This document shows positions 26,549 to 35,643 of a stretch of DNA of 64,000 nucleotides, in pieces (position 1 is the stretch's first letter; each line of letters begins with the position of its first letter). Position numbers and translations under genes: made by a program. The notes beneath the pieces were generated by a model that saw only the letters and a program-made list of their open reading frames with translations, searched no databases and was not told the origin of the DNA. Source of the stretch: Drosophila persimilis (Eukaryota; Arthropoda; Insecta; Diptera; Drosophilidae); NCBI RefSeq assembly GCF_003286085.1, contig NW_020825288.1, positions 6,820,001 to 6,884,000 of the forward strand. The letters run 5' to 3'.

Positions 26549-27040
26549 TTAATTCCAACCCATTAAATATCTAGGAGTCAATTTAAAGGAGGTGCACATG
26601 TTTGTCCCAGTCATACATTTTTTGTTGCAACAATGCTCGGCTGCACTGCAAGGCTGACCCTCCGAAAGACATTTTTCAAAATATTCAAGGCGCTCCATCT
26701 GTAAACGAAACATTTAAATCTGAACATTATTTAAAACTAGGAAACGATCAAATCCACATTCCATTCCTACCTGGGTAAGATTTGTGGATAGTGGCATAAT
26801 ATGATGATAAAACCACGCCTTAACCCTGCGCAACTTCTTGCGCCTGGAACCAGCGTTATGTACACGCAATTTGCGAGTGGGAGGCGTGCTGTTGAGAGCG
26901 CGTGTGGTGTCCATGTGTATGGCAGTCGTGGTGGCACTGATTCTTCTGCTGGGAACAGGAAAAGTGCTCGTGGTTTCAATAAGAATTACACCCAATCCCA
27001 GGCCGAGACCCAGTACCAAGAGAAAGACGATAGAATTCAT
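26549..27040 (-). CDS. ICK3: secreted knottin-type peptide precursor (class 1)
   Basis: Exons 27040-26771 and 26698-26549 (phase 0, 72-bp intron) encode 139 residues. I start at the methionine at 27040 (MNSIVFLLVLGLGLGLGV, signal peptide), not at in-frame methionines up to 27085, because the TATA box at 27074-27081 overlaps that upstream part. The pro-region is basic (a GSRRKKLRRVK stretch, a plausible prohormone-convertase site) and ends MPLSTNLTQ at the donor. Exon 2 starts MERLEYFEKC and gives C-x6-C-x5-CC-x3-C-x6-C with AEHCCNKKC. It is a recent paralogue of ICK2. If cleaved at the basic cluster, the knot would be released as a peptide of about 60-75 residues; this is inference. Confidence 0.87.
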
Positions 27041-27073
27041 GTTGAATGAGTGCCAGGCCCAGTCGTGCATCTC

Positions 27074-27081
27074 TTTATAAA
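27074..27081 (-). promoter_or_regulatory. TATA box of ICK3
   Basis: TTTATAAA, only 34-41 bp upstream of the chosen ATG at 27040; the leader would be about 10 nt. It decides the start codon. Confidence 0.65.
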
Positions 27082-27369
27082 CCATTCTGTGTCCTTACAA
27101 GACAAGACTAGAAACAATAATCGTTTTTTAAAGCACATTGTTTTCCATCTGTACATATATTTTGCGAAAAACACTTGCGGCATTAATAAAAAGAGGCAGC
27201 TAGTTCGCGAATTAGCGGTGACTAATGCTGGGACTCTGGCACCTTATTTCCATTAAATTGAAAGTGACTATAGATGCACACTTGTGGCTGTCAAGCCCCC
27301 ACCCAAAGCAAGACCATAGAAACCTTTCTTATGCGTTAATCATTACATTAGTATTTTCTTTATGGAAAC

Positions 27370-27768
27370 CTAATTTTTAGCATCATTATGTACATAAGTG
27401 CACCGCTTCGCAGATTTTAGGCACATCTTTGTGCAACATTGCTCGGCCAGGTGGCACACGAGGCCAATCCCCACACAGATTTCGGAATACTCAATACGTT
27501 CTTCCTATTAATAATCAAAAGGGCGACACTTAGTTGAATCGTTAACTAACATTCAATTCAATTCAATTTCAATTCATACTTCTGTCAGATTTTTGCTTAG
27601 TGGCATTAAAGCGAGCCGACGACTGCCTTGTTTCCTGTCCAAGCCCATGCCATGCAACGGTCCATCAAATCTCTTGACCATCGAAGACATCTGCAGCTCA
27701 TGAATCACTGGAGAACCGTTTGCAGCTCCAATGAGAATTAGTGCTAGGATTGAGACGATGGAGTTCAT
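27370..27768 (-). CDS. ICK4: secreted knottin-type peptide precursor (class 1)
   Basis: Exons 27768-27580 and 27504-27370 (phase 0, 75-bp intron) encode 107 residues. The start at 27768 gives a signal peptide (MNSIVSILALILIGAANG); the open frame continues upstream to 27930 but a TATA box at 27808-27815 makes that part promoter. The pro-region contains VIHELQMSSMVKRF, with a dibasic KR, and MPLSKNLTE at the donor. Exon 2 starts EERIEYSEIC and shows C-x6-C-x5-CC-x3-C-x6-C with the AEQCCTK motif shared with ICK5-ICK7. The ELxxSSxxK pro-region motif recurs in ICK5 and ICK7. Secreted knottin-like peptide; role unknown. Confidence 0.87.
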
Positions 27769-27807
27769 TTTGGCTCTTTGACTAATGAAACTGCCTGTTT
27801 CCGAACC

Positions 27808-27815
27808 TTTATATA
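27808..27815 (-). promoter_or_regulatory. TATA box of ICK4
   Basis: TATATAAA on the minus strand, followed by CATTAGTCAAA as likely initiator, 40-47 bp before the ATG. Confidence 0.65.
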
Positions 27816-27995
27816 TGTCCCATTGGTACCCATTGTAGTGGTCACCAAAACAAAAGCAGACCCTGTTGTGTTTTCTTACTGCAGCTGTTTTTGTTATTTG
27901 TTTATTTAAGCCATAAGTCAACGCATCCATGTTTTCATATCCGAAAGGCTATACCTTTCGGCTATACATATATGTATATGACGGAGCTAAAGGAG

Positions 27996-28402
27996 CTACC
28001 AAGGTTTAATTGGGACAGCTGGGGCACCGCACTCCCTGGTAGCCACCAGGCATATTCTCGTGCAGCATTGCTCAGCCATTTCGCACGGTGTTCCATAGAG
28101 CTCGCAATTCTTGTTCCATTCAATACGTTGCTCCTATAAGTAAGAGCAAGAACGATCCTTAGATTAACTATAACGTGGCCCGCTATCTAGACCCTACTTA
28201 CACGTGTCATGTTTTTGGACAGTGGCATCTGTCTAGGGGGCTTTCTCCGCTGGGAAAAAAATTCCGCCAGTCCGCCAAATTCCTTGATGACTGACGGTGA
28301 GTCCAGCTCATCAAGAACGGGTGCTCCGCTCGTAGATCGATTGAGGATTACTCCCAGAAACAGGACCAAGCCCATTACCAATAGTATTCCGCCAGAATTC
28401 AT
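27996..28402 (-). CDS. ICK5: secreted knottin-type peptide precursor (class 1)
   Basis: Exons 28402-28202 and 28133-27996 (phase 0, 68-bp intron) encode 112 residues. The signal peptide (MNSGGILLVMGLVLFLGV) is followed by APVLDELDSPSVIKEFGGL, a basic SQRRKPPRQ stretch and MPLSKNMTR at the donor. Exon 2 starts EQRIEWNKNC and has C-x6-C-x5-CC-x3-C-x6-C with AEQCCTRIC, ending in a proline-rich tail. The pro-region is close to that of ICK7 (DELxSPSxIKExGGLA), so these two are sister copies even though ICK6 lies between them. Confidence 0.88.
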
Positions 28403-28446
28403 GTAGATTGTTTGACTAATGAAGCTGCCTAGTCCCCTAGAAGCCC

Positions 28447-28454
28447 CTTATATA
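28447..28454 (-). promoter_or_regulatory. TATA box of ICK5
   Basis: TATATAAG, with CATTAGTCAAAC as initiator-like motif before the ATG at 28402. Confidence 0.65.
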
Positions 28455-29077
28455 CAGCTCCATTCTGGGTCTGACCAGAATGTCTGACAAAAGCAGACAC
28501 AACAGCAGTTTTTACATTTCCAGATGTCGCGAGGGAAACACATCCAACCCTTTGACACACATACACATACATATCTTTAATCAACCATCCAAAACCAGGC
28601 ACAAGCTCCACCAGTCACAGCTATATAATAAAACATAAAAGCTGTATTTCATAAGTACTGAGCAATTATCAAATTTAAATTGAAAACCATTATTTGCTCT
28701 CAGAATAAAAATGTGAAAAAGAAGCCAGAGATCTTGAAAACTAGTATCTCCGTAGATATATCATTGATATGTCCAAATATCGTTTTATTTTCATTTTAAA
28801 ATAAAGTGCATACTAGGTACTGCTATGATCGGGGAACTAATCAATAGAGCTGACGCAGAACAATTCGTCTGCCCAGTTGTCTAACGATTGATCGAAAAAT
28901 ATAGGTTTTCAAGCACCATCCAGTGCTGATGAAATCAATGGTGATTTGCAATTGGGAGGACAAATCAATTGCGATAACTGCCAAGTACCCAAGGCCTAAG
29001 ACAAACCAAAAGTACATACAAAAAAACAGGTTCTGGGAGTGTACATTATATTCAAAATATCCTTTAATTAGATTTTC
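28455..29077. other. intergenic
   Basis: AT-rich DNA between ICK5 and the 3' end of ICK6. I see no open frame, cysteine exon or RNA gene in it. Confidence 0.5.
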
Positions 29078-29430
29078 TTAAAATATAGGGACACCACATC
29101 GCATGTTTGCCAACAGGCATACTTTGGTGCAGCACTGTTCAGCCAATTTGCAATCGGCTCCTATTGAATCGCAGTCATCGCCAAAGTGCAGACGCTCATG
29201 CTGCCAAAAGAATTAAACAAAAAAGATTACAGACTCGTTAACTCTGATCAACGTTCAATTCATACAAGTGTAAGGTTTTTGGACAATGGCATCTGTCTTG
29301 CGGCTATCTGCGCTTTGAATCTCCTCTCCGCATTCGCCCTGTGATGCGGAACTCCGCTTGTAGGGCTCATGAGCATTAGTCCCACATACAGGACTAGACC
29401 CAGTACCAAGAGTGAGACGATAGAATTCAT
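29078..29430 (-). CDS. ICK6: secreted knottin-type peptide precursor (class 1, short pro-region)
   Basis: Exons 29430-29266 and 29200-29078 (phase 0, 65-bp intron) encode 95 residues; exon 1 is only 55 codons and is easily missed. It starts MNSIVSLLVLGLVLYVGL (signal peptide), then a short basic region rich in Arg/Ala/Lys and MPLSKNLTL at the donor. Exon 2 starts HERLHFGDDC and has C-x6-C-x5-CC-x3-C-x6-C with AEQCCTKVC, ending soon after the last cysteine. The pro-region lacks the DELxSPS motif of ICK5 and ICK7. A longer frame overlapping it (29255-29530) is a different reading frame with no signal peptide and is a shadow. Confidence 0.87.
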
Positions 29431-29468
29431 GCTGAATGATTGACTGGGGAACCACCCGGTCTGCCTTC

Positions 29469-29476
29469 TTTATATA
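29469..29476 (-). promoter_or_regulatory. TATA box of ICK6
   Basis: TATATAAA about 39-46 bp upstream of the ATG at 29430. Confidence 0.65.
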
Positions 29477-29948
29477 CACAACCATTCTGAAGAAAACCAC
29501 ATCAAATTCACACACAACAGCAGTTTCCAAGCTTTCAGATGTACAGCCAAAGGTGGAGCCTCATAGCCAGCCCTTGTACAGATGTTTTCCTAGCTTTTGT
29601 CAGTCTATAAGGCTTTGTCGAATGCTTAAGGCTGTTGTATATTTATCACACAAATCGGTTACTTTGTTGCGCTACTGAGATTTTTCAGTTTGGTGTTTTT
29701 AATACAGCGAAGTTCATTGTGGTGTTTAAAATGCAATACAGGGTTACCTCGATCCAAGACGGGGTCAGATCGAGGCTGTTGCCGTGAGTAAGCAAATATA
29801 TGTAATATGTATGTATGTAGATGACAATTTGATACAGTGGGCATTGCAAACAACGAACAATAACAGGGATTTACGTTACTGCTCCACCTCTGGCTATAAT
29901 CTATGGATTAATGGCTAAGATCAGGCCAACAAAATAATTTCTTATGTC
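29477..29948. other. intergenic
   Basis: No gene seen between ICK6 and ICK7. The minus-strand frame at 29659-29853 lacks a signal peptide and a cysteine exon. Confidence 0.5.
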
Positions 29949-30353
29949 TCAACTTCCGACGTAGGCGCACCGCCTTGTGGCCACCATACAGGCTTTGGTA
30001 CAGCACTGTTCGGCGAATTTGCACACCATTCCCAGTGGCTCGCAGTCGTCGGCGTATTCCATACGCTGGCGCTGGTAATAATATGAAAGGTTTACATTCA
30101 TACTGAATTCGATTAGACGTTACACTCTTACCCGTGTCATATTTTTTGAAGGAGGCATTATAAGGTTTGTCTTGGGTTGTGTCTTTGCCACTTTTTTGCG
30201 GGTGTAGGCAAACGCCGCTAAGCCGCCTATCTCCTTGATCGACGAAGGCGATTCCAGCTCATCGGACATGGGAGCACAGCTCGTAGGTCCCATAAGGATA
30301 AGTTGCAGAGACAACGCCAGTCCCATCAGCAAAAGTAAGCCGGTGGCATTCAT
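29949..30353 (-). CDS. ICK7: secreted knottin-type peptide precursor (class 1)
   Basis: Exons 30353-30132 and 30071-29949 (phase 0, 60-bp intron) encode 114 residues. The signal peptide is MNATGLLLLMGLALSLQL, the pro-region carries DELESPSSIKEIGGLAAF then a basic TRKKVAKTQPKT stretch and MPPSKNMTR at the donor. Exon 2 starts RQRMEYADDC and has C-x6-C-x5-CC-x3-C-x6-C with AEQCCTKAC. Two AGs six bases apart could serve as acceptor; the upstream one keeps the RxRxE(Y/W) spacing of the paralogues and is preferred. The KNMT sequon abuts the intron as in the rest of class 1. Confidence 0.88.
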
Positions 30354-30391
30354 GTGGATCGTTTGACTAATGCAACTGGACTAACGCTTTC

Positions 30392-30399
30392 TTTATATA
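30392..30399 (-). promoter_or_regulatory. TATA box of ICK7
   Basis: TATATAAA, with CATTAGTCAAAC between it and the ATG at 30353. Confidence 0.65.
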
Positions 30400-30521
30400 C
30401 AGCTCCATTCTGAGGGTGAACGAAATCAAAACCAGACGCAACAGAGGCTTGTCTTTAAGCACTTCGTTTTTATTGTTTGTTCAGCGAGAACTGTTGCGGA
30501 TCGCATTACAAAAAGCCAATG

Positions 30522-30889
30522 CTAGGCGGCGAAGAGTCGGTGACTGAGGCCCACAATGGGTGGACTCTGCCACACACTCTGAACGGTTTCTGCGGCCACC
30601 TGATTCCGCCAATCGCCTATTCCTCTGAATAGGCTTAGGAACATGTTGGTGAATACTGTAATGTCCTCGGCGTTGAGTGGATTCATCTGCTGCCCGGGAA
30701 CTGACGAAATCGAAGGAAGTTTGGCATCTACAGATGCCCCCTTGCCAGGGGGCAGGGGCAGACACTCAACGGGAATGTGAACCTGGACAGCCTGTGAAGA
30801 AAAAAACACGCGATGCAGAAAATTTGGGTGGACCAAAGTCACGTCTCGCTTACTGCAATGACCAGAAATATAATGGGCCACATTCTCAT
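30522..30889 (-). CDS. short secreted protein without the cystine knot
   Basis: Exons 30889-30854 and 30791-30522 (phase 0, 62-bp intron, donor GTAAGC, acceptor TTCACAG) encode 101 residues. Twelve codons of exon 1 plus the start of exon 2 form a signal peptide (MRMWPIIFLVIAAVQVH). The rest has one cysteine, a proline-rich start (PVECLPLPPGKG), a middle with DITVFTNMFLSLFRGIGDW and a hydrophobic end. It has no six-cysteine knot and I recognise no family. It has the same strand, two-exon plan and size as its neighbours and interrupts the knottin array. A second ATG two codons in (30883) could also start it. It could be another secreted reproductive protein; that is a guess. Confidence 0.6.
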
Positions 30890-30938
30890 TTGTACAAGTA
30901 GTGTGGTGTCCGACTCGCAGTGCCCTGGCGATAGAATG

Positions 30939-30947
30939 GCTTTTAAA
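30939..30947 (-). promoter_or_regulatory. possible TATA box of the secreted protein gene
   Basis: CTTTAAAAG about 50 bp upstream of the ATG at 30889; weaker than the TATA boxes of the ICK genes. Confidence 0.35.
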
Positions 30948-31691
30948 GCAACGCCATTGTTGACTCAATGACCCCGCGGCCCTAATTAACTGGGTTGCTT
31001 TGAGCTGATGGACCTCCCCGTCTGTTTGCCAAGTCAAGAAGTTGGGTTACATTTGTGTCAAGACGCGCTCGAGATAATTGAAAATTGCCGCTGTCAATAT
31101 TTAATGTCAATGCTTCAGATACATATACTGATATCGATACAGATACGAGTAGATATATGTAGGTTATGCTGACATACATGCATCTCAGGGCTCCACTAAG
31201 GTTGTGCATGTAGCATGTGCTTGGAAAATAGGTTGCACGAGTAGTGCGTCATGATTTCGTTTGCGGGAAAGACAACAACAACAAATTTCCTTTGAAAATA
31301 TGCACAAATTGTTCCCGAAATCGATTGCGATAGGAAAAGTCAAAAGGTTCAAAAATAAATACGAGACGAATTTGATGAATCCATAACAACGAGATTGCCG
31401 AGCAAATGAAAGGTTTTTTCGCTATGTACATATAGCTGACCAATGTGTTTTTTGATGCAAATCCCGCTTCGTTATATCTTTTGAATGTCGTATAGTGAGA
31501 TATACAAATTTGTGGACCAACAGTAGTAGGTTCTCATGGGCAGCACAGTAAAATAGACCCAAAGAAAAGGTCTGTCGTAATAGGTTCAAATAAAGCGTTA
31601 AATAAATATTCCATACATTTGTATTTTACATTCGGATAAGCGATACTTTATTTAATTTAATTAGCTCTGTATTGTATTGTGCGACATCTCT
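30948..31691. other. intergenic
   Basis: No gene seen. Contains a GATA-rich patch (GATATCGATACAGATACGAGTAGATA) near 31129-31154 and AT-rich DNA up to ICK8. Confidence 0.5.
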
Positions 31692-31914
31692 TTAGGAACA
31701 ACTGTTGGTCTCGACGGGGCAATAAGAAGAACAGCATTGCCGGCTGTACGTGCACTGGAGAAGGAATGTGTAAAGAGAGAAAGTTAGCTGACTCTGGCTC
31801 TGATACACTGACTCTTACCAGTGCACCGTCGGGCCTGCATGCACCCGACACCAAGGCCAGGATACCCAAATAAAATCCCAAACGGGCGATCGACAGAGGA
31901 TTCGACATCAGCAT
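31692..31914 (-). CDS. ICK8: minimal single-domain knottin (class 2)
   Basis: Exons 31914-31819 and 31754-31692 (phase 0, 64-bp intron) encode 52 residues. Exon 1 is a signal peptide (MLMSNPLSIARLGFYLGI) running to Cys1 in SGACRPDGAL; the intron falls immediately before Cys2, and exon 2 holds the other five cysteines. Across the junction the spacing is C-x6-C-x5-CC-x3-C-x6-C and the protein ends one residue after the last cysteine. There is no pro-region, so the mature peptide should be about 28 residues with three disulfides. Its signal peptide is nearly that of ICK9 and ICK11. Reading exon 1 through the intron gives an 85-codon frame that is an artefact. Confidence 0.85.
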
Positions 31915-33688
31915 GCTGACGCTTAGGCTGTAAAGCGTTGACTGAAGGATTATGCGCTGATTTTCTACAATTTGCTATGGATAAGCTATACTATTTTCTA
32001 AAGATTTAGTTAGCTTTGGTTATAAGCATTTACATAATATACCTGTATGTACACCTGTGCCAGTGGAAGTGGCAACGTTTTGTGCTGTTTAAAAAGCAAA
32101 AGCTATACAGCTATTAAATTCGATATTTCATTCTAGATAGATCTAGAACAATTCCCTTAAGTAAACATAAAGTGCCCATCCCATGATTGGTTTTTTTTTC
32201 GCTATGACAAATGTGTTTTTTTGAGGCGTATCAGCGTCAGTCGGCAGAAAGTCCCGCATATAGTATGAACATGTATATTTATTGAACGACGTACAGTGAG
32301 ATACAAAAATGTGTGGACCGACATATCCAAGCGCAGTGCCCTTTACCGCTTTTAACACATTTACATTTACAGTACTTGTTTCTTATGTTTTCAATCTACA
32401 AAACCAGATCCGATGCTATAAGATAGATCCAAGGAAAAAGCCTGTTGTTATGGTTTTTATACCCGATACTCAAAATGAGTATTGGGGTATATTAGATTTG
32501 TGGTAAAAGTGGATGTGTGTAACGTCCAGAAGGAATCGTTTCCGACCCTATAAAGTATATATATTCTTGATCAGCATCAATAGCCGAGTCGATTGAGCCA
32601 TGTCTGTCTGTCCGTCTGTCCGTCCGTCCGTCTGTCCGTCTGTCCGTCCCCTTCAGCGCCTAATGCTCAAATACTATAAGAGCTAGAGCAACGATGTTTT
32701 GGATCCAGACTTCTGTGATATGTCACTGCTACAAAAATATTTCAAAACTTTGCCCCGCCCACTTCCGCCCCCACAAAGGACGAAAATCTGTGGCATCCAC
32801 ATTTTTAAAGATACGATAAAACCAAAAACGCAGAATCGTAGAGAATGACCATATCTTTTAGACTGCAGAATCTGAATTGGATCGTATTATTATTATAGCC
32901 AGCATCAAGAAAACAATTTCATTTTTTCTCGCCCTGTCTCTCTCTAACACACACGTAGCATAGGCGCCTTTGCTTAGAGTAAAACATTAGCGCCTAGATC
33001 TCAGAGACTATAAAAGCTAGAGCAACCAAATTTGGTATCCACACTCCTAATATATCGGACCGAGACGAGTTTGTTTCAAAATTTCGCCACACCCCCTTCC
33101 GCCCCCGCAAAGGATGCAAATCTGGGGATATTCACAAATCTCAGAGACTATTAACGCTAGAGTAACCAAATTTGGAATCCGCACTCCTCTTAGATCTCAC
33201 TATAAAACGTGTATCTCAAAATTTCGCCCCACCCCCTTCCGCCCACACAAAGGACGAAAAACTGTTGCATCCATAATATTGAGGATACAAGAAAACTAAA
33301 AACGCAGAATCATAGATAATGATCATATCTATCAGATTGCTGAACCTGGATTAGATCAGATCATTTTTATAGCCAACAGGAACAAATCAATTTGCAGTGG
33401 CTACGCAGCGCCCGACGTCACGCTCAGACTGATTTTCTGTCTCTCTCGCACGCACTCTTTGTCGTGTCGTTTAATATTAGCGCCGTCTGCTGGAGGAGAG
33501 CCATACTGGTAAGGCTAAGTATCGGGTATAACTGTAGAGTTGCTGTGTCCGCAGCAACTCACAACGTTCCCCCTCGTTTATTTCTTGTTTTACAAAAAGA
33601 GGTAAAGCGCTAGATGATAAGCGATTCGGATTTGCGATACTTTATTTCATTTTTTAGCTTTAGTGATCAAATGTAATCAAATCTATCA
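31915..33688. other. intergenic, mostly a dispersed repeat
   Basis: Between ICK8 and ICK9. About 1.07 kb (32459-33530) is a dispersed repeat; the remainder is AT-rich. No gene. Confidence 0.6.
32459..33530. mobile_element. dispersed non-coding repeat, likely a non-autonomous element
   Basis: Begins ATACCCGATACTC and ends AGTATCGGGTAT, an inverted terminal pair. Inside are a GTCT/GTCC microsatellite (32601-32650), and three diverged copies of a unit of about 130 bp (near 32674-32815, 33003-33140, 33144-33272) sharing GCTAGAG(C/T)AAC and CCCCTTCCGCCC-like blocks. There is no open frame for a transposase. Related pieces occur at 36540-36884 (inverted) and 45990-46180. The GTCY tract recalls mini-me/DINE-1-type Helentron derivatives of Drosophila, but I cannot confirm the family. 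Confidence 0.65.
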
Positions 33689-33943
33689 TTATTCTTCGTA
33701 TTGTGCGACATCTCTTTCGGTGACACACTTGTGAGCGTAGAAGTGGCAGCGCCGAGAGCAGCACACCTTGCCGACATGGCACTGGAGATAAAATGTGTAA
33801 AGAGAGAAGGTTACCTATGGGCTCGAGGTGAGATCCACACTGACTCTTACCCTTCCACCAATGGGCATGCACGCCCCCACCAAGCCCAAGATACACAAAA
33901 AAAGTCCCAAACGGGCGATCGACAGAGGATTCGACATTAACAT
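33689..33943 (-). CDS. ICK9: single-domain knottin with short tail (class 2)
   Basis: Exons 33943-33851 and 33781-33689 (phase 0, 69-bp intron) encode 61 residues. Exon 1 gives signal peptide MLMSNPLSIARLGLFLCI and Cys1 in GACMPIGGR; exon 2 starts at Cys2 and completes C-x6-C-x5-CC-x3-C-x6-C. It differs from its duplicate ICK11 mainly at the end: where ICK11 stops with ACC TAA, ICK9 reads ACC GAA and runs nine more residues. The mature peptide would be about 37 residues. Its own mature sequence matches the second domain of ICK13 (HxYAHKCVT), so it belongs to the domain-2 lineage. No TATA box is evident upstream. Confidence 0.85.
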
Positions 33944-34156
33944 GCTGTTGCTTAGGCTGTAAAGCGTTGACTGCAGGACTATGCGCTACGATTTTCTACG
34001 ATTTGCAACGGATAAGCGATACTATTTTTTTAATTTAATTAGCTTTGGTGATAGGCATTTACACGTATGTATGTATCGAGAGAAATTTAGCTATGGGCTC
34101 AAGGTGAGATCCACACTGACTCTTACCAGTCCACCGTCGGGGCTGCACTGCCTGCC

Positions 34157-34473
34157 CTACTCCTCCTGTGGTGTCCGGACTGACTTCTTGTCAGGAAATT
34201 GATGAGCAGACTGCTTGGCATCGTTTTTCTGGGTACTGTTGGACTGGGGCAGCACCGCCCGGGAAAATGCACGGGCTATCTTCTTGGCGCAGACACTCAG
34301 GTATGTCATGCATTTCCTCGAGCAGCAGTCCCAATGCACCTGGCACTGAAACTCGGGTGTGGAGAGATGATCTCAGCTGGAGTAGGATGCATTTGTCCAT
34401 TCGCTCGGCAACTCGTGGCAGCCGCCACCAAGCCCAAGATACACAAATAAAATCCCAAACGGGTGATCGACAT
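34157..34473 (-). pseudogene. ICK10: class 2 knottin copy with deleted splice donor
   Basis: Exon 1 (from 34473) and exon 2 (34345-34157) match ICK12; the exon 2 translation is identical over at least 60 residues. But at the exon 1 end the sequence GGACAAAATGTGAGTTGC of ICK12 is shortened by 8 bp to GGACAAATGC, removing the GT donor. No other GT-type donor lies before the acceptor in a useful frame. Read-through from the ATG gives 55 residues ending at 34306, with only one cysteine of the knot kept in frame. So the gene is probably non-functional, unless an unseen alternative splice rescues it. Downstream of its TAG stop (34157-34159) a fossil of a second domain is visible, as in ICK12. Confidence 0.7.
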
Positions 34474-34681
34474 GCTGGCCCCTTCAATGTAAAGCGTTGA
34501 GTGAAGCATTTTGCCCTGGATCGCGGCTAAGCGTAGTAGAGATAAACAGAGATATTCTGCCTTCCAGAGCCTTTATTTAATTTAATTAGCTTTGGTGATA
34601 AGCAATTACATATTGTACATGTATGTATCGAATTAGTAATAATCCGAGCTATTATTATTACTCGTTTTGTCTGACATCTCT

Positions 34682-34909
34682 TTAGGTGACACACTTGTGA
34701 GCGTAGAAGTGGCAGCGCCGAGAGCAGCACGCCTCGCCGACATAGCACTGGAGATAAAATGTGTAAAGAGAGAAGGTTACCTATGGGCTCAAGGTGAGAT
34801 CCACACTGACTCTTACCCGTCCACCAATGGGCATGCACGCCCGCACCAAGCCCAAGATACACAAATAAAGTCCCAAACGGGCGATCGACAGAGGATTCGA
34901 CATTAACAT
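34682..34909 (-). CDS. ICK11: minimal single-domain knottin, duplicate of ICK9 (class 2)
   Basis: Exons 34909-34817 and 34747-34682 (phase 0, 69-bp intron) encode 52 residues. Signal peptide MLMSNPLSIARLGLYLCI, Cys1 in RACMPIGGR, then exon 2 from Cys2: C-x6-C-x5-CC-x3-C-x6-C, ending two residues after the last cysteine. Introns and flanks are almost the same as in ICK9. An initiator-like TTCAGTC lies upstream but the TATA seen in ICK13 at the matching distance is not kept. Predicted mature peptide is about 28 residues. Confidence 0.86.
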
Positions 34910-35091
34910 GCTGTTTCTTAGGCTGTAAAGCGTTGACTGAAGGATTATGCGCTACGATTTTCTACGATTTGCAACGGATAAGCGTTACTATTTTTCTATT
35001 TAATTAGCTTTGGTGATAAGCATTTACATGGGCTCAAGGTGAGATCCACACTGACTGTTACCAGTCCACCGTCGGGGCTGCACTGCCTGCC

Positions 35092-35416
35092 CTACTCCTC
35101 CTGTGGTGTCCGGACTGACTTCTTGTCAGGAAATTGATGAGCAGACTGCTTGGCATCGTTTTTCTGGGTACTGTTGGACTGGGGCAGCACCGCCCGGGAA
35201 AATGCACGGGCTATCTTCTTGGCGCAGACACTCAGGTATGTCATGCATTTCCTCGAGCAGCAGTCCCAATGCACCTGGCACTGAAACTCGGGTGTGGAGA
35301 GATGATCTCAGCTGGAGTAAGATGCAACTCACATTTTGTCCATTCGCTCGGCAACTCGTGGCAGCCGCCACCAAGCCCAAGATACACAAATAAAATCCCA
35401 AACGGCTGATCGACAT
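35092..35416 (-). CDS. ICK12: class 2 knottin with C-terminal extension
   Basis: Exons 35416-35333 and 35280-35092 (phase 0, 52-bp intron) encode 90 residues. Signal peptide MSISRLGFYLCILGLVAA leads to Cys1 in SCRANGQN; exon 2 starts at Cys2 with CQVHWDCCSRKC and completes C-x6-C-x5-CC-x3-C-x6-C. A hydrophilic tail of about 43 residues follows, with an N-S-T sequon and many Lys/Gln/Ser, ending QEE and TAG. The TAG sits where ICK13 has CAG, and in-frame codons beyond it still read GRQCSPDGGL followed by a GTAACA donor-like site: a fossil of domain 2. The region that held exon 3 is deleted. So ICK12 is a truncated derivative that still encodes a full first knot. Confidence 0.82.
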
Positions 35417-35643
35417 GCTGGCCCCTTCAATGTAAAGCGTGGAGCTAGGCGTAGTGGAGATAAACAGAGATATTCTGCCTTCCAGAGCCGAAAAGTAGAC
35501 ATATTACTGAACTTTGCTACGGATAAGCGATACTTTATTTAACTTAATTAGCTTTGGTGATAAGCAATTACATATTGTACATGTATGTATCGAATGAGTA
35601 ATAATCCGAGCTATTATTATTACTCGTTTTGTCTGACATCTCT

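Noticed and set aside
29255-29530. 91-codon minus-strand frame starting METAVVCEFD
   Set aside because: It overlaps ICK6 exon 1 in another frame and includes its TATA box; ICK6 fits the family exactly.
31657-31914. Single 85-codon minus-strand frame
   Set aside because: It reads through the intron of ICK8; the spliced form restores all six cysteines in the knot spacing, the unspliced form does not.
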